64,000 nucleotides of DNA, from NCBI GenBank assembly GCA_046329515.1, contig JAXLUM010000002.1, positions 124,001-188,000 of the forward strand. The letters run 5' to 3'. Every line of letters begins with the position of its first letter. Within the stretch, counting starts at the first letter, position 1. The notes below the pieces were generated by a model, which was not told where the DNA came from, made no database searches, and saw only the letters and a program-made list of their open reading frames with translations. Shown here one piece after another: positions 16,809 through 24,462 of this stretch. The stretch comes from Bog-950 sp046329515 (GTDB lineage Bacteria > Bacteroidota > Bacteroidia > Chitinophagales > LD1). Made by a program: the position numbers and the translations under genes.

Positions 16809-17249
16809 CTAAAACACCTTCATGCCTTTTCCGGTAGTTATCAAACTAACAAGGCTTTTCTCTATCAAATCAGCCCATCCCTTTGAGCAAGCACCGTAAC
16901 ATTCAAACTGTGGCGTTAAGCCCTCATGCGTAAATTGCAGGCAGGTTTTGTTATCGCGGGTGGTAATGTCAAAAATTATTTTGGTTCCTGTCCACTCATC
17001 TTTCTTTTTAGTAAAGCTAAGGTTGCTTTCAGTAACCAGCCAAACCACTTTTTGGTTTGGCACAAGTTCAACCACCTTTTGTACAGAGAAGTGAAACTCC
17101 AGCATTTGGTAGGTAAACTCATCATTAAGCCGGGTATTATCACCTTTTATTTCGCCCTGCCACCAGCCCCTAACATTATTAACAGCGTCAAATACTTCAG
17201 CTGGCGAATTATCAACTACTATAGTTGTAGTAAAGTTGTTAGTTGTCAT
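16809..17249 (-). CDS. SRPBCC (AHSA1-like) domain protein
   Basis: 146 aa. It opens with the typical TTTIVVDNSPAEVFDAVNN strand-helix, then WWQGEIKGDN, a strand pair ending VVELVPNQKVVWLV, TKIIFDI and a C-terminal helix GWADLIEKSLVSLI. This is the START/Bet v1-like fold of Aha1-type proteins that bind hydrophobic ligands in a deep cavity. The actual ligand is unknown. It lies 18 bases after the DinB gene and is divergent from a DJ-1/AraC regulator, an arrangement suggesting control by that regulator. Confidence 0.85.
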   Translation of the reverse strand: MTTNNFTTTIVVDNSPAEVFDAVNNVRGWWQGEIKGDNTRLNDEFTYQMLEFHFSVQKVVELVPNQKVVWLVTESNLSFTKKKDEWTGTKIIFDITTRDNKTCLQFTHEGLTPQFECYGACSKGWADLIEKSLVSLITTGKGMKVF

Positions 17250-17267
17250 TTTAATATCGTTTTAATG

Positions 17268-17747
17268 TTATTTAAGTAAAGCCAATTGCCCGGTATGGTA
17301 AGCCAAATGGGTGGTTCGTGTTACAATTATATTCAGTTTGTTGCGGTACGGTTCCTTGCTAAAATCATCGGGCGCAACTGCTGTATGCCTATTGAGCCAT
17401 TCCTCAGGCTTTAACGCATCAAACTTTTGTTTTAAAGTTTCGCAGTGCGTGCTCCACCTTTGCCTTAACTCCTGTACTGTAAGCAGCTCTTCCCCGGCCT
17501 TATCGGGCGTGGCAATATAAACCCGGTGCATTTCAGGATATAGCTTTTCACCCATATCAAGCAGTACCAGCATATCATCGTGCACAGCTATAAGGTGTCC
17601 CAATATATACGAGCCTCTGTTTTTACCCGGCGCAACTTCCTTTTGCACTTGCTCGTCAGTAAGCGAATTAAGCAGGGTGGTGCAATTAGCTATTGAGGCA
17701 TTCCACCTGTCGAATATCATTTTCAGCAATGTTGAGTATGGATCCAT
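17268..17747 (-). CDS. DinB-like four-helix protein
   Basis: 159 aa with the DinB/YfiT pattern: helix 1 MDPYSTLLKMIFDRWNA, a helix with YILGHLIAVHDDML supplying the first His, and a C-terminal THLAYHTGQLALL with the second His pair. Members usually bind a divalent metal, and some act as thiol-dependent transferases; the substrate here is unknown. The start is set at MDPYS because an upstream alternative coincides with a perfect -7 promoter element. It is the first gene of a two-gene unit with the SRPBCC protein. Confidence 0.85.
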   Translation of the reverse strand: MDPYSTLLKMIFDRWNASIANCTTLLNSLTDEQVQKEVAPGKNRGSYILGHLIAVHDDMLVLLDMGEKLYPEMHRVYIATPDKAGEELLTVQELRQRWSTHCETLKQKFDALKPEEWLNRHTAVAPDDFSKEPYRNKLNIIVTRTTHLAYHTGQLALLK

Positions 17748-17782
17748 GATCGCGTAGTATTTGTATTTATAAAATTGAAGCA

Positions 17783-17810
17783 CAAATGTAAATGTCTAAA
17801 AACTACCCAA
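17783..17810 (-). promoter_or_regulatory. promoter for the DinB-SRPBCC unit
   Basis: On the minus strand TACATTTG (17783-17790) matches TAnnTTTG, with a TTG 17 bases upstream. The predicted start site lies about 29 bases before the DinB ATG. Confidence 0.5.
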
Positions 17811-17838
17811 GCGGGTGCGCATTAGACTTTGTAGCGGG

Positions 17839-17869
17839 TTGATTTGGACAACCAAAAAACTTAGGTTTG
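17839..17869 (+). promoter_or_regulatory. promoter for the DJ-1/AraC regulator
   Basis: TTG (17839-17841), a 20-base spacer and TAGGTTTG (17862-17869) match the Bacteroidota sigma-A consensus. It is divergent from the DinB promoter, leaving only about 28 bases between the two, where a regulator could act on both. Confidence 0.6.
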
Positions 17870-17890
17870 TAAGGGAACAATAACAAAGCC

Positions 17891-18874
17891 ATGAAACATC
17901 TTACCATTATAGTACCAAGCGGCACAGGTAATAACCTAAGCAGTATTGCAGGTACTTATAAAATATTTTTAAAGGCTAACGAATACTGGAAATTAAATTA
18001 TAAAAAGGAGTTGTTCCGCATTCAACTGGCAGGTATTGCAAAAAAGGTTGATTTTTTTGATGGTGTTTTTTCGGTTAAACCGCACACGCAGGTTTCAAAT
18101 ATTGAAAAAACTGATCTCATTATTATACCCTCGCTTAATCATAACTACAACAAATCAACTAAGGTAAACAGGCCGCTAATTGAATGGATAGAAAAGCAAT
18201 ACAAGCAAGGCGCTGAAGTGGCGGCCATATGCACCGGGGCTTTTATGCTTGCCTCTACAGGTTTGTTAGATGGTAAAAACTGCTCCACCCATTGGTCCGC
18301 AGCTGATAGCTTCAGAATGATGTTTCCGAAGGTTAAGCTGCAGGCAGACAAATTGATTACGGATGAAAACGGCATTTATACCAACGGAGGGGCGTTCTCC
18401 TTTTTAAACCTGATTATTTACCTGGTAGAAAAATATTACAACAGGCAAACAGCTATCTTCTGTTCCAAGGTTTTTCAAATTGACCTTGATAGAAAGAGTC
18501 AGTCGGCCTTTACCATTTTTACTGGGCAAAAGCTGCATGATGACGAAATAGTGGCCAAAGCACAGGAACACATTGAAAGTAACCTGCACGAAAAAATTTC
18601 GGTTGAAGAATTGGCGGGCATGTTTTCAGTAGGGCGCCGCAATTTTGACCGTAGATTTATAAAGGCTACAGGCAATACGCCCGTTGAATATGCGCAAAGG
18701 GCCAAAGTTGAATCGGCGAAAAGAGCGTTTGAAAACAGCAGGAAAACTATTAACGAGGTTATGTATGAGGTTGGCTATTCAGACAACAAAGCATTTAGGG
18801 AGGTATTTAAAAAAATAACAGGTATGTCGCCGGTGGAATACAAAGCCCGTTACAACAAAAACGCTGTTGTTTGA
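17891..18874 (+). CDS. AraC-family regulator with DJ-1/PfpI domain
   Basis: The 327-aa protein has an N-terminal class I glutamine amidotransferase-like (DJ-1/PfpI) domain (about 1-195) with the nucleophile-elbow AAICTGAFMLA (Cys114), followed by two AraC helix-turn-helix units (about 215-320) ending KAFREVFKKITGMSPVEYKARY. Such regulators (FtrA/GlxA type) are thought to sense small molecules through the first domain. It is divergent from the DinB-SRPBCC pair and likely controls that pair, itself, or both. The domain calls are firm; the target is inference. Confidence 0.92.
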   Translation: MKHLTIIVPSGTGNNLSSIAGTYKIFLKANEYWKLNYKKELFRIQLAGIAKKVDFFDGVFSVKPHTQVSNIEKTDLIIIPSLNHNYNKSTKVNRPLIEWIEKQYKQGAEVAAICTGAFMLASTGLLDGKNCSTHWSAADSFRMMFPKVKLQADKLITDENGIYTNGGAFSFLNLIIYLVEKYYNRQTAIFCSKVFQIDLDRKSQSAFTIFTGQKLHDDEIVAKAQEHIESNLHEKISVEELAGMFSVGRRNFDRRFIKATGNTPVEYAQRAKVESAKRAFENSRKTINEVMYEVGYSDNKAFREVFKKITGMSPVEYKARYNKNAVV

Positions 18875-18967
18875 TATAGACCAACGTTTGGCTTAAAGAA
18901 GCAGTTTTACAATTTAAAGCGCAGCATAACATTGAAGCCTTTTCATACCTTTACCGCAAACAAAGTA

Positions 18968-19765
18968 ATGAACCCAGCAAGAATTTTAGTTTTAGCAGTA
19001 ACGGTTATTTGTGCTTTAGCAGCAGCTACAGGTTGTAAAAAGGATAACACGGAGCCTGCAAAAACCTATTTAGTTAGCGAGTTTGGCGATACAGCCGGCA
19101 TGTTCAGCGTACAGTTTACCTACGATAACCAGGGCAACTTAACACGCATTGAAAACCCCACCAGTACTATAAATGTTTCGTACAGCAACGGTAAGGTGGT
19201 TAAAAGGGTAAGCACCTCAGGCGGAAGCGTAACAGATGTTGACAGCGTGTTTTACGATGGCAGCAACCGTATAGCTGCCGTAATAAACTACGATGGCACC
19301 GCCACCAACAAACAAAAAACAACAGGCTTTACTTATAATGCCGATAACACTGTAAACTCTGCCACGGTGGACTACGAAAACCCGGCAACAGACGACGAGT
19401 TGTTTGACTTTACTTACAGCGGCGGTAAACTAACCCAGCGCATCAAGTCGGTAAAAATATCGGGCAACTACAAGCTGGCCAACAAAGTTGAGTTTTTAGC
19501 CTATGATGATAAAGTGAACCCCTTTGCAAAAACTTACCGTGCCTGCCTTATTGACATTATTGAAGCTTTCATTTACTTCAGCGCTTACCCTAACAACGCT
19601 ACTTCAGTAAAAAGCACTATTTACGACACAGGCAACGGTAATGTTACGTCGGTAACATCAGTAAGCGAAAGTTATGATTACAACAGCAATAACCTGCCGG
19701 TAATGTTTCACGAAACAAGCGGCGGCACCACGGTGGCTTATTACCTGCACTACGTGGAGTTGTAA
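18968..19765 (+). CDS. lipoprotein with YD-like beta repeats
   Basis: 265 aa with a type II signal peptide (ATGCKK, lipid-anchored Cys). The mature part contains repeated strands of the pattern FTYDNQGNLTRI and FTYNADNTVNSAT, resembling RHS/YD-type repeats as found in small Bacteroidota lipoproteins. No enzymatic motif is seen. The ATG at MNPARIL is preferred over an upstream TTG because it puts the signal peptide at the very N-terminus. It is monocistronic and convergent with the DUF1398 gene. Confidence 0.75.
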   Translation: MNPARILVLAVTVICALAAATGCKKDNTEPAKTYLVSEFGDTAGMFSVQFTYDNQGNLTRIENPTSTINVSYSNGKVVKRVSTSGGSVTDVDSVFYDGSNRIAAVINYDGTATNKQKTTGFTYNADNTVNSATVDYENPATDDELFDFTYSGGKLTQRIKSVKISGNYKLANKVEFLAYDDKVNPFAKTYRACLIDIIEAFIYFSAYPNNATSVKSTIYDTGNGNVTSVTSVSESYDYNSNNLPVMFHETSGGTTVAYYLHYVEL

Positions 19766-19804
19766 GAGGTAAAGTAACCTGCGTATCCTAAATACTCAGG
19801 TTAC

Positions 19805-20194
19805 TTAGCCGGGAATTACTTCTTCTAAAACCACATTGCCCGCTTTATCGAAGTACGTACAAGTCATTTTATGGAGCTTAACTGACCATTTAACCACGCC
19901 CGCAGTTGCGCACATTTCAATAAATGTTTTGTAATCTGTTTTACCCTGTTGATGTGCTTTCAGCTCCACAGTGAAAAGTTGTTGGTCAACACTATCCTTT
20001 ATTGGTAGTTCAGCGTATTTGGCAGGCGCGCCGGCTTTAAAATTGTTTGCCCCATAATAGTCTGCATGGCCGTCCGCTACAAAGGTTTCGTACGAAACAA
20101 CGCCAAGCTCTTTAATCTCCTGAATATAGGCGGGGAAATCAGCACCCGATTTTACTTTGCTGTGCGCGGCTTTAATTTGTTCTATGGTAAACAC
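19805..20194 (-). CDS. DUF1398 family protein
   Basis: A 129-aa protein matching the DUF1398 (YbcV-like) family in length and sequence pattern. It opens FTIEQIKAAHSKVKSGADFP, has YIQEIKELGVVSYETFVADG in the first half, and closes with the segment GVVKWSVKLHKMTCTYFD. The family function is unknown. It is a single gene with no operon partner. Upstream lies the duplicated 106-bp repeat. Confidence 0.85.
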   Translation of the reverse strand: MFTIEQIKAAHSKVKSGADFPAYIQEIKELGVVSYETFVADGHADYYGANNFKAGAPAKYAELPIKDSVDQQLFTVELKAHQQGKTDYKTFIEMCATAGVVKWSVKLHKMTCTYFDKAGNVVLEEVIPG

Positions 20195-20240
20195 TTTATA
20201 AAGGTTTTGATTTTTTCGAAAACAATAAAACAGGTTTAAC

Positions 20241-20450
20241 GGATTAACTGCGTTGATCCAAGGTGGGGGCCCTGCAAATATTTAAACCATCGGCACTTGG
20301 TGCCCTTGGTTTTTTATTCTGCGAAAACCTGCAAGCGAGCTTGAATGGATTAACTGCGTTGATCCCAGGTGGAGGCCTTGCAAATATTTAAACCATCGGC
20401 ACTTCGTGCCCTTGGTTTTTTATTCTGCGAAAACCTGCAAGCAAGCTTGC
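20241..20450. repeat. 106-bp direct repeat, two copies in tandem, each with a hairpin
   Basis: Two near-identical units (20241-20346 and 20347-20450) start GGATTAACTGCGTTGATCC. Each contains AAACCATCGGCAC-TTG/TTC-GTGCCCTTGGTTTTTT, a stem-loop with a T-run that looks like a terminator; the copies differ in the loop but keep the stem. Each ends in a CTGCAAGC motif. No gene lies inside. The units precede the DUF1398 gene, so they are not a normal gene-end terminator. Confidence 0.8.
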
Positions 20451-20466
20451 GTTTTCTACAAATAAA

Positions 20467-20491
20467 AAACCACCCGCTCTGCGGATGGTTT
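20467..20491 (-). terminator. terminator of tRNA-Gln
   Basis: On the minus strand AAACCATCCGC-AGA-GCGGGTGGTTT forms an 11-bp stem (one G-T pair) followed by TTTATTT, about 10 bases after the tRNA 3' end. Confidence 0.7.
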
Positions 20492-20501
20492 AAATTACTT
20501 G

Positions 20502-20572
20502 TTGCCCGAGATGGATTCGAACCACCACAAACTGAACCAAAATCAGTTGTCCTGCCATTAGACGATCGGGCA
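20502..20572 (-). tRNA. tRNA-Gln (anticodon TTG)
   Basis: The minus strand folds as a cloverleaf. The acceptor stem is TGCCCGA paired with TCGGGCA. The D arm has GTC/GAC, and the anticodon arm ACTGA-TTTTGGT-TCAGT has TTG in the centre of its loop. The T loop is TTCGAAT. The discriminator base is A, and CCA is not encoded. A hairpin with a T-run follows. Confidence 0.95.
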
Positions 20573-20699
20573 AACTCAGTTCCGCTTTCGCGAAACGGGA
20601 CGGCAAAAATAATTATCTCTCAAACTTTTGCAAACCGTTCGTGTAAAAAGTATGCTAAAGCCGTGGTAATCATCTGTTTTAAGGCAATATGAGCCCGGG

Positions 20700-22052
20700 T
20701 TAGCGCCTTATCTGCACCTTTTGAGGGTCGGCCGTTTGTACCGGAAAGCCATCTAAAAAGAGTGTGGCTTCGGTCCAAAGGTTGTACGTGCCGGTGTTAG
20801 TTTGCTGCGGAAGGGTAAGCGCGTTAACGGGCATGGCTATCTTCCAACTCTTTTCTAAGGCGTAAAGCTGGCTATACTCAACAGGCCCGGTGCCCGCTGC
20901 TGCCTGGCCATTCATCAATTGAAAGTCGGTATTTTTGCTCAACACAGGCTCGCCCTTTTTTCCGTTATCGTCAAAAAAATACTGCACCACCAATTCAAAG
21001 TTTTGGGCATAACCCTTGGGCAGTTTAAGCCTTACAATGGTTAGCAAATCAGGCTCATTGGCTATTGAAGTATCAATACTTTGACTGGAAACATAAAATA
21101 CAGGCAATGAAACCGGGCGCACCTCCGGCACTTCGTTGGGTTGTATCATTACTCTTCCCAGGCTATCCTTTGGCCCGCCACGTATTACTTCAACAAACTC
21201 ATCTTCTATAGCGCGGGGGTAAGCCGGTTTAATAATGTAGGCTTCGCGCACTGCATTTTTTACGTTGCGGTAGCTTATCCACCCATAGCCCTTATTGCCC
21301 CAGTCCGTTCCCCAGCTATTCATAAACTTAAAGGCTTTAAGGCTATCGTTAAACCCCACAATTACCACTGCATGGCCCATTTGGTTATCAATAGGCCCCA
21401 TAGTATCCCACACATAAAATTCTTCTTTAGTGTTGTTGCCGTAGTTATAGTACCGCGTATCAAAATAAGTGGCACACACTACCGGGTTACCGCTTATTAA
21501 CTCGCCCTTTATATTAAGCAGGGCAAAAGTCATATCAATTTTACGGTAGGCCTCAATACGGTAGCTGCTTGCCTCTTCAATTTGTTTGGGGCGCGGCTTT
21601 TTAACCCAGTTGTATTTTTCGTAAGGCATGGTTTGGTACGAACAGGCGCCTGTGTCCATTAATAAACGGAAGGCCCGCTGCATGCTAAGGCCCTTGTTTT
21701 TGCCTTCATTAAGCAGGTTATAAATAAACGATGGCGATACAACAGCGGAGTAGTCTACCCCGTTGCCGCGGGTTAGAGCCTGTTTGTTTACCGTTGGGTT
21801 GTAATAAGAGCGCGCCCCGTAACCCACCGCCCAGGCTACGCAACTGTTTTGAGGGCGTTGGTTGCCCACGGGTGGCATACGGTCGCTTAAATCTACAGCA
21901 GCAGGTACAGGCCCACGGTTTAGGGGCAAAACGGCAGGCAGTGTTTTGCGGTAAACACTATCATGCGTAAATACCAGGCCGGGCTTTACCTTTTGCGCAA
22001 TACCATTGTAAGCAATGCCAAGCAGTAGTATCAAAAGCAAGCTGTACTTCAC
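20700..22052 (-). CDS. secreted papain-like (C1A) cysteine peptidase
   Basis: A 450-aa product with an N-terminal signal peptide (YSLLLILLLGIAYNGIAQ) and a papain-type domain. The nucleophile helix is VGNQRPQNSCVAWAV with Cys71, the catalytic His is in MGHAVVIVGF (His227), and the Asn is in FMNSWGTDWGNKGYGWISY (Asn245). About 170 beta-rich residues follow. The GTG start overlaps the TGA of the upstream cyclase gene in a GTGA arrangement, and it is the only start that puts the signal peptide at the N-terminus. Overlap implies translational coupling of a secreted protease to a cytosolic cyclase. Confidence 0.88.
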   Translation of the reverse strand: MKYSLLLILLLGIAYNGIAQKVKPGLVFTHDSVYRKTLPAVLPLNRGPVPAAVDLSDRMPPVGNQRPQNSCVAWAVGYGARSYYNPTVNKQALTRGNGVDYSAVVSPSFIYNLLNEGKNKGLSMQRAFRLLMDTGACSYQTMPYEKYNWVKKPRPKQIEEASSYRIEAYRKIDMTFALLNIKGELISGNPVVCATYFDTRYYNYGNNTKEEFYVWDTMGPIDNQMGHAVVIVGFNDSLKAFKFMNSWGTDWGNKGYGWISYRNVKNAVREAYIIKPAYPRAIEDEFVEVIRGGPKDSLGRVMIQPNEVPEVRPVSLPVFYVSSQSIDTSIANEPDLLTIVRLKLPKGYAQNFELVVQYFFDDNGKKGEPVLSKNTDFQLMNGQAAAGTGPVEYSQLYALEKSWKIAMPVNALTLPQQTNTGTYNLWTEATLFLDGFPVQTADPQKVQIRR

Positions 22053-23788
22053 GCCTGTTTTTTTGCATCCAGAAAATACATATCTATTTCGCCTTTGTTT
22101 TTGGCGCTTACCTTGCCGCGGTGGGTACAATTGAATTTATCTTTTAATAAAAGATAAGTACTGCCGCTTATGTTTATTTTACCCACTTCGCCGCTTTGCT
22201 CCATGCGGGCAGCTGTGTTAACGGTATCGCCCCAAATATCGTATGCAAATTTGCTGCTGCCAACTATGCCTGCTACCACAGGCCCGGTGTTTAAGCCAAT
22301 GCGTATTTCAAAAAAGCGTTTACCCTGCAACTGCCGCAGTTGTTTTAACTGGCTCATAAAGTTCACAATTTCCAGGGCGGCATAGGCGGCATTTTCAGCA
22401 TTGTACGCATCTGCTACGGGTATGCCTGCGGCGCACATGTAGGCATCGCCAATGGTTTTTATTTTTTCAATACCATAGCGGGTAATTATTTCATCGAAAC
22501 TGCGGAACAGGAAGTCAATTTCAGCCACCAATTCCTGCGGCGATAGCTGTTCACTTATAGTGGTAAAGTTTTTAATATCGGTAAACATTACCGTTACCGA
22601 TTCAAAATGCCGCGCACGGGAGGTGCCTGTGGCTTTTAATTCTTCTGCCACTTCTTCAGGCAATATGTTCAGCAAAAGCGTATCGCTGCGCTTCTTTTCT
22701 TCCTGCAGTTTATCCAGGGCATCTTTTAGCTCTACATTTTTAAGCTGGTGTATTTCCGCCTCTTTTTCCTTCTTGTCTAAATCGTACCGCAACTGCAGTT
22801 CGCCCAGTTGTTTCAGGTTTTGGGCGTTCAGCAGTTCATCTTTTGCGGTTACGTAGTCTTTATATTCCCGCAAGGCACTTTTAAAATCGTGCAGAGCTGT
22901 GTAGTAGTCACTTAAAATAAGTTTACCATCCTTTACCAATTCCTTTTGCTGCGTTTGCTGGGCAAGGCTTAGGGCTTCATCTAAAAATACTTTCGCCTGT
23001 TGGGGTTCGTTCAATTGCAGCATGGTTTCGCCCATGTTATTTAAGGAGGCTATAACGCCGGCGGTGTTGTTGGTTTCGCTGGCCAGTTGATGACAATGCC
23101 TGAATTTTTCCAACGCATTTTGCGGCTGACCCAGTTTAAGGAATAACAGGCCGTAGTTGTTCAGCGCTTTAACGGCATTAGGTTTATCGCCAAGGGCTTC
23201 CAATTCCGCATCAATATTTTTGAAGTAAGGCAGGGCTGCTTCAATGTTATCACTTTCGCAATACAGCAAGCCAAGGTTTAAATGGTTGTAGGTTATAAGC
23301 CGTGTATCCGCCAGTTCTTCAGCTATGCGCAGCGAACGTTCATACATTTTACTTTCCTCTGCCCCGTTGTTAAGCCGGTGGTAAATGCTGCCTATATTAA
23401 TCAGCGTGGTGGCAATGCCCTTCCGGTCATTCAATTCCTCTTTAATGCGTAGTGAACGCAGGCTGCTTTCAAGTGCGGCGCCATAGTCGCCAATTTCTGA
23501 AAGAAAAATACCCAGGCTGTTTAAAGAAAAAGAAACCCTGGCTTTATCGTTTAACTCCTCGCGCAGGGTAATGGCGGCCTTTATTTGCTCAATAGCATTA
23601 ATGTTTTTGCCTAAGTTAAACAGCAGTTGCGCGTGCAAATGGCGTGCTTCGGCCTCCACGCTTTTGTTTGCCTCAGCCAGCGCGCATTCTATTGCCTGTT
23701 GGCAAAGCTCTTCAGCCTCCTTGAGGTTAGAGGAGGATAAAAGGCGGACCTTATCAAGCATTGTTTTAGCGGCGTTTACAGCTTGCAA
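22049..23788 (-). CDS. TPR-containing class III adenylyl cyclase
   Basis: The 579-aa protein has about seven tetratricopeptide repeats (residues 1-320), a coiled coil rich in K/E (about 325-375) with the dimer-type LLLNILPEEVAEEL linker, and a class III cyclase domain (about 390-575). Metal-binding Asp residues lie in VMFTDIKNF and in KTIGDAYM. The purine-selecting Lys is in EKIKTIGD, and the following YDIWGDTVNTAARME carries the second specificity Asp and the transition-state Asn/Arg, a pattern favouring ATP over GTP. No membrane segment is seen, so it is cytosolic. The TPRs probably receive a protein signal. It is coupled to the protease downstream. Confidence 0.9.
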   Translation of the reverse strand: MQAVNAAKTMLDKVRLLSSSNLKEAEELCQQAIECALAEANKSVEAEARHLHAQLLFNLGKNINAIEQIKAAITLREELNDKARVSFSLNSLGIFLSEIGDYGAALESSLRSLRIKEELNDRKGIATTLINIGSIYHRLNNGAEESKMYERSLRIAEELADTRLITYNHLNLGLLYCESDNIEAALPYFKNIDAELEALGDKPNAVKALNNYGLLFLKLGQPQNALEKFRHCHQLASETNNTAGVIASLNNMGETMLQLNEPQQAKVFLDEALSLAQQTQQKELVKDGKLILSDYYTALHDFKSALREYKDYVTAKDELLNAQNLKQLGELQLRYDLDKKEKEAEIHQLKNVELKDALDKLQEEKKRSDTLLLNILPEEVAEELKATGTSRARHFESVTVMFTDIKNFTTISEQLSPQELVAEIDFLFRSFDEIITRYGIEKIKTIGDAYMCAAGIPVADAYNAENAAYAALEIVNFMSQLKQLRQLQGKRFFEIRIGLNTGPVVAGIVGSSKFAYDIWGDTVNTAARMEQSGEVGKINISGSTYLLLKDKFNCTHRGKVSAKNKGEIDMYFLDAKKQA

Positions 23789-23821
23789 AGCGGGGCAGGG
23801 TTAAGGGGTAGATAATATTTT

Positions 23822-23851
23822 TTTGATTTGATAGCCCAAGATATATCTTTA
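23822..23851 (+). promoter_or_regulatory. promoter of the small lipoprotein gene
   Basis: TTTG (23822-23825), an 18-base spacer and TATCTTTA (23844-23851) resemble the Bacteroidota consensus with one mismatch in the -7 element. It lies 23 bases before the ATG. Confidence 0.4.
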
Positions 23852-23874
23852 GGCTACACTAAACCCACCCTGAT

Positions 23875-24303
23875 ATGAAAAAATTCGTATTCCTTTTACT
23901 GCCCATGTTCGTGATTTTGTTTTCATGTAACAGCCCGAAACCTGAAAGTGAAACTGCCAGCACCACCGATTCCACTGCTGCCAACAGCGCCCCACAAGCC
24001 CCAACCGGGCAAACCGACACGGTTACTAACGAGAACGGCACCAGCAGCCTGCCGGCCCAGGTTTTTGAAGAAAGCACCGGTAAGCCTATTGAAGCAGCCA
24101 AGATTGATGCTGTTGAAAACGGCCGCACAGCAGCCAGTGCCACAACCGACCTTAAAGGCGGTTACAGCTATACCAACCTGCAAGTAGGCCACACCTATAC
24201 TTTTAAGGTAAACAAAACGGGCTTCGGAAGCATGGAAAAATCAGCCACCTATGACGGCACCAACTCCCTGCCGGCCTTTGGTTTAGTGGCTGTTAAGAAA
24301 TAG
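23875..24303 (+). CDS. small lipoprotein with carboxypeptidase-regulatory-like domain
   Basis: 142 aa. A lipoprotein signal ends at ILFSC (Cys near residue 18), followed by a Ser/Thr/Pro/Ala-rich linker (about 22-60). The C-terminal beta-sandwich (about 60-140) has the pattern VFEESTGKPIEAAKIDAV, TDLKGGYSYTNLQVG and YTFKVNKTGF, which fits the carboxypeptidase D regulatory/CnaB-like fold common in Bacteroidota surface proteins. It is probably exposed on the outer membrane. It is monocistronic with its own terminator. Confidence 0.8.
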   Translation: MKKFVFLLLPMFVILFSCNSPKPESETASTTDSTAANSAPQAPTGQTDTVTNENGTSSLPAQVFEESTGKPIEAAKIDAVENGRTAASATTDLKGGYSYTNLQVGHTYTFKVNKTGFGSMEKSATYDGTNSLPAFGLVAVKK

Positions 24304-24326
24304 ACCTTTACCACAATGTTCTGAAA

Positions 24327-24357
24327 AACCCGCCCTGCAAAGGCGGGTTCTTTTTTT
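24327..24357 (+). terminator. rho-independent terminator
   Basis: AACCCGCC and GGCGGGTT form a perfect 8-bp stem, followed by CTTTTTTT, 23 bases after the lipoprotein stop. Confidence 0.9.
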
Positions 24358-24462
24358 ACTTTCAGGCAGTTGCCAACTTTTATTAACGGGCTGCAAAAGA
24401 GCCTACTAAATCGCTCGCTTTCGGCTATTTTGATATTTTTACCCGTTTGAAACTTCTATTGA

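Noticed and set aside
20241..20572. Attachment site of an integrated element at tRNA-Gln
   Set aside because: The repeats do not copy the tRNA 3' end, and there is no integrase or foreign cargo nearby.
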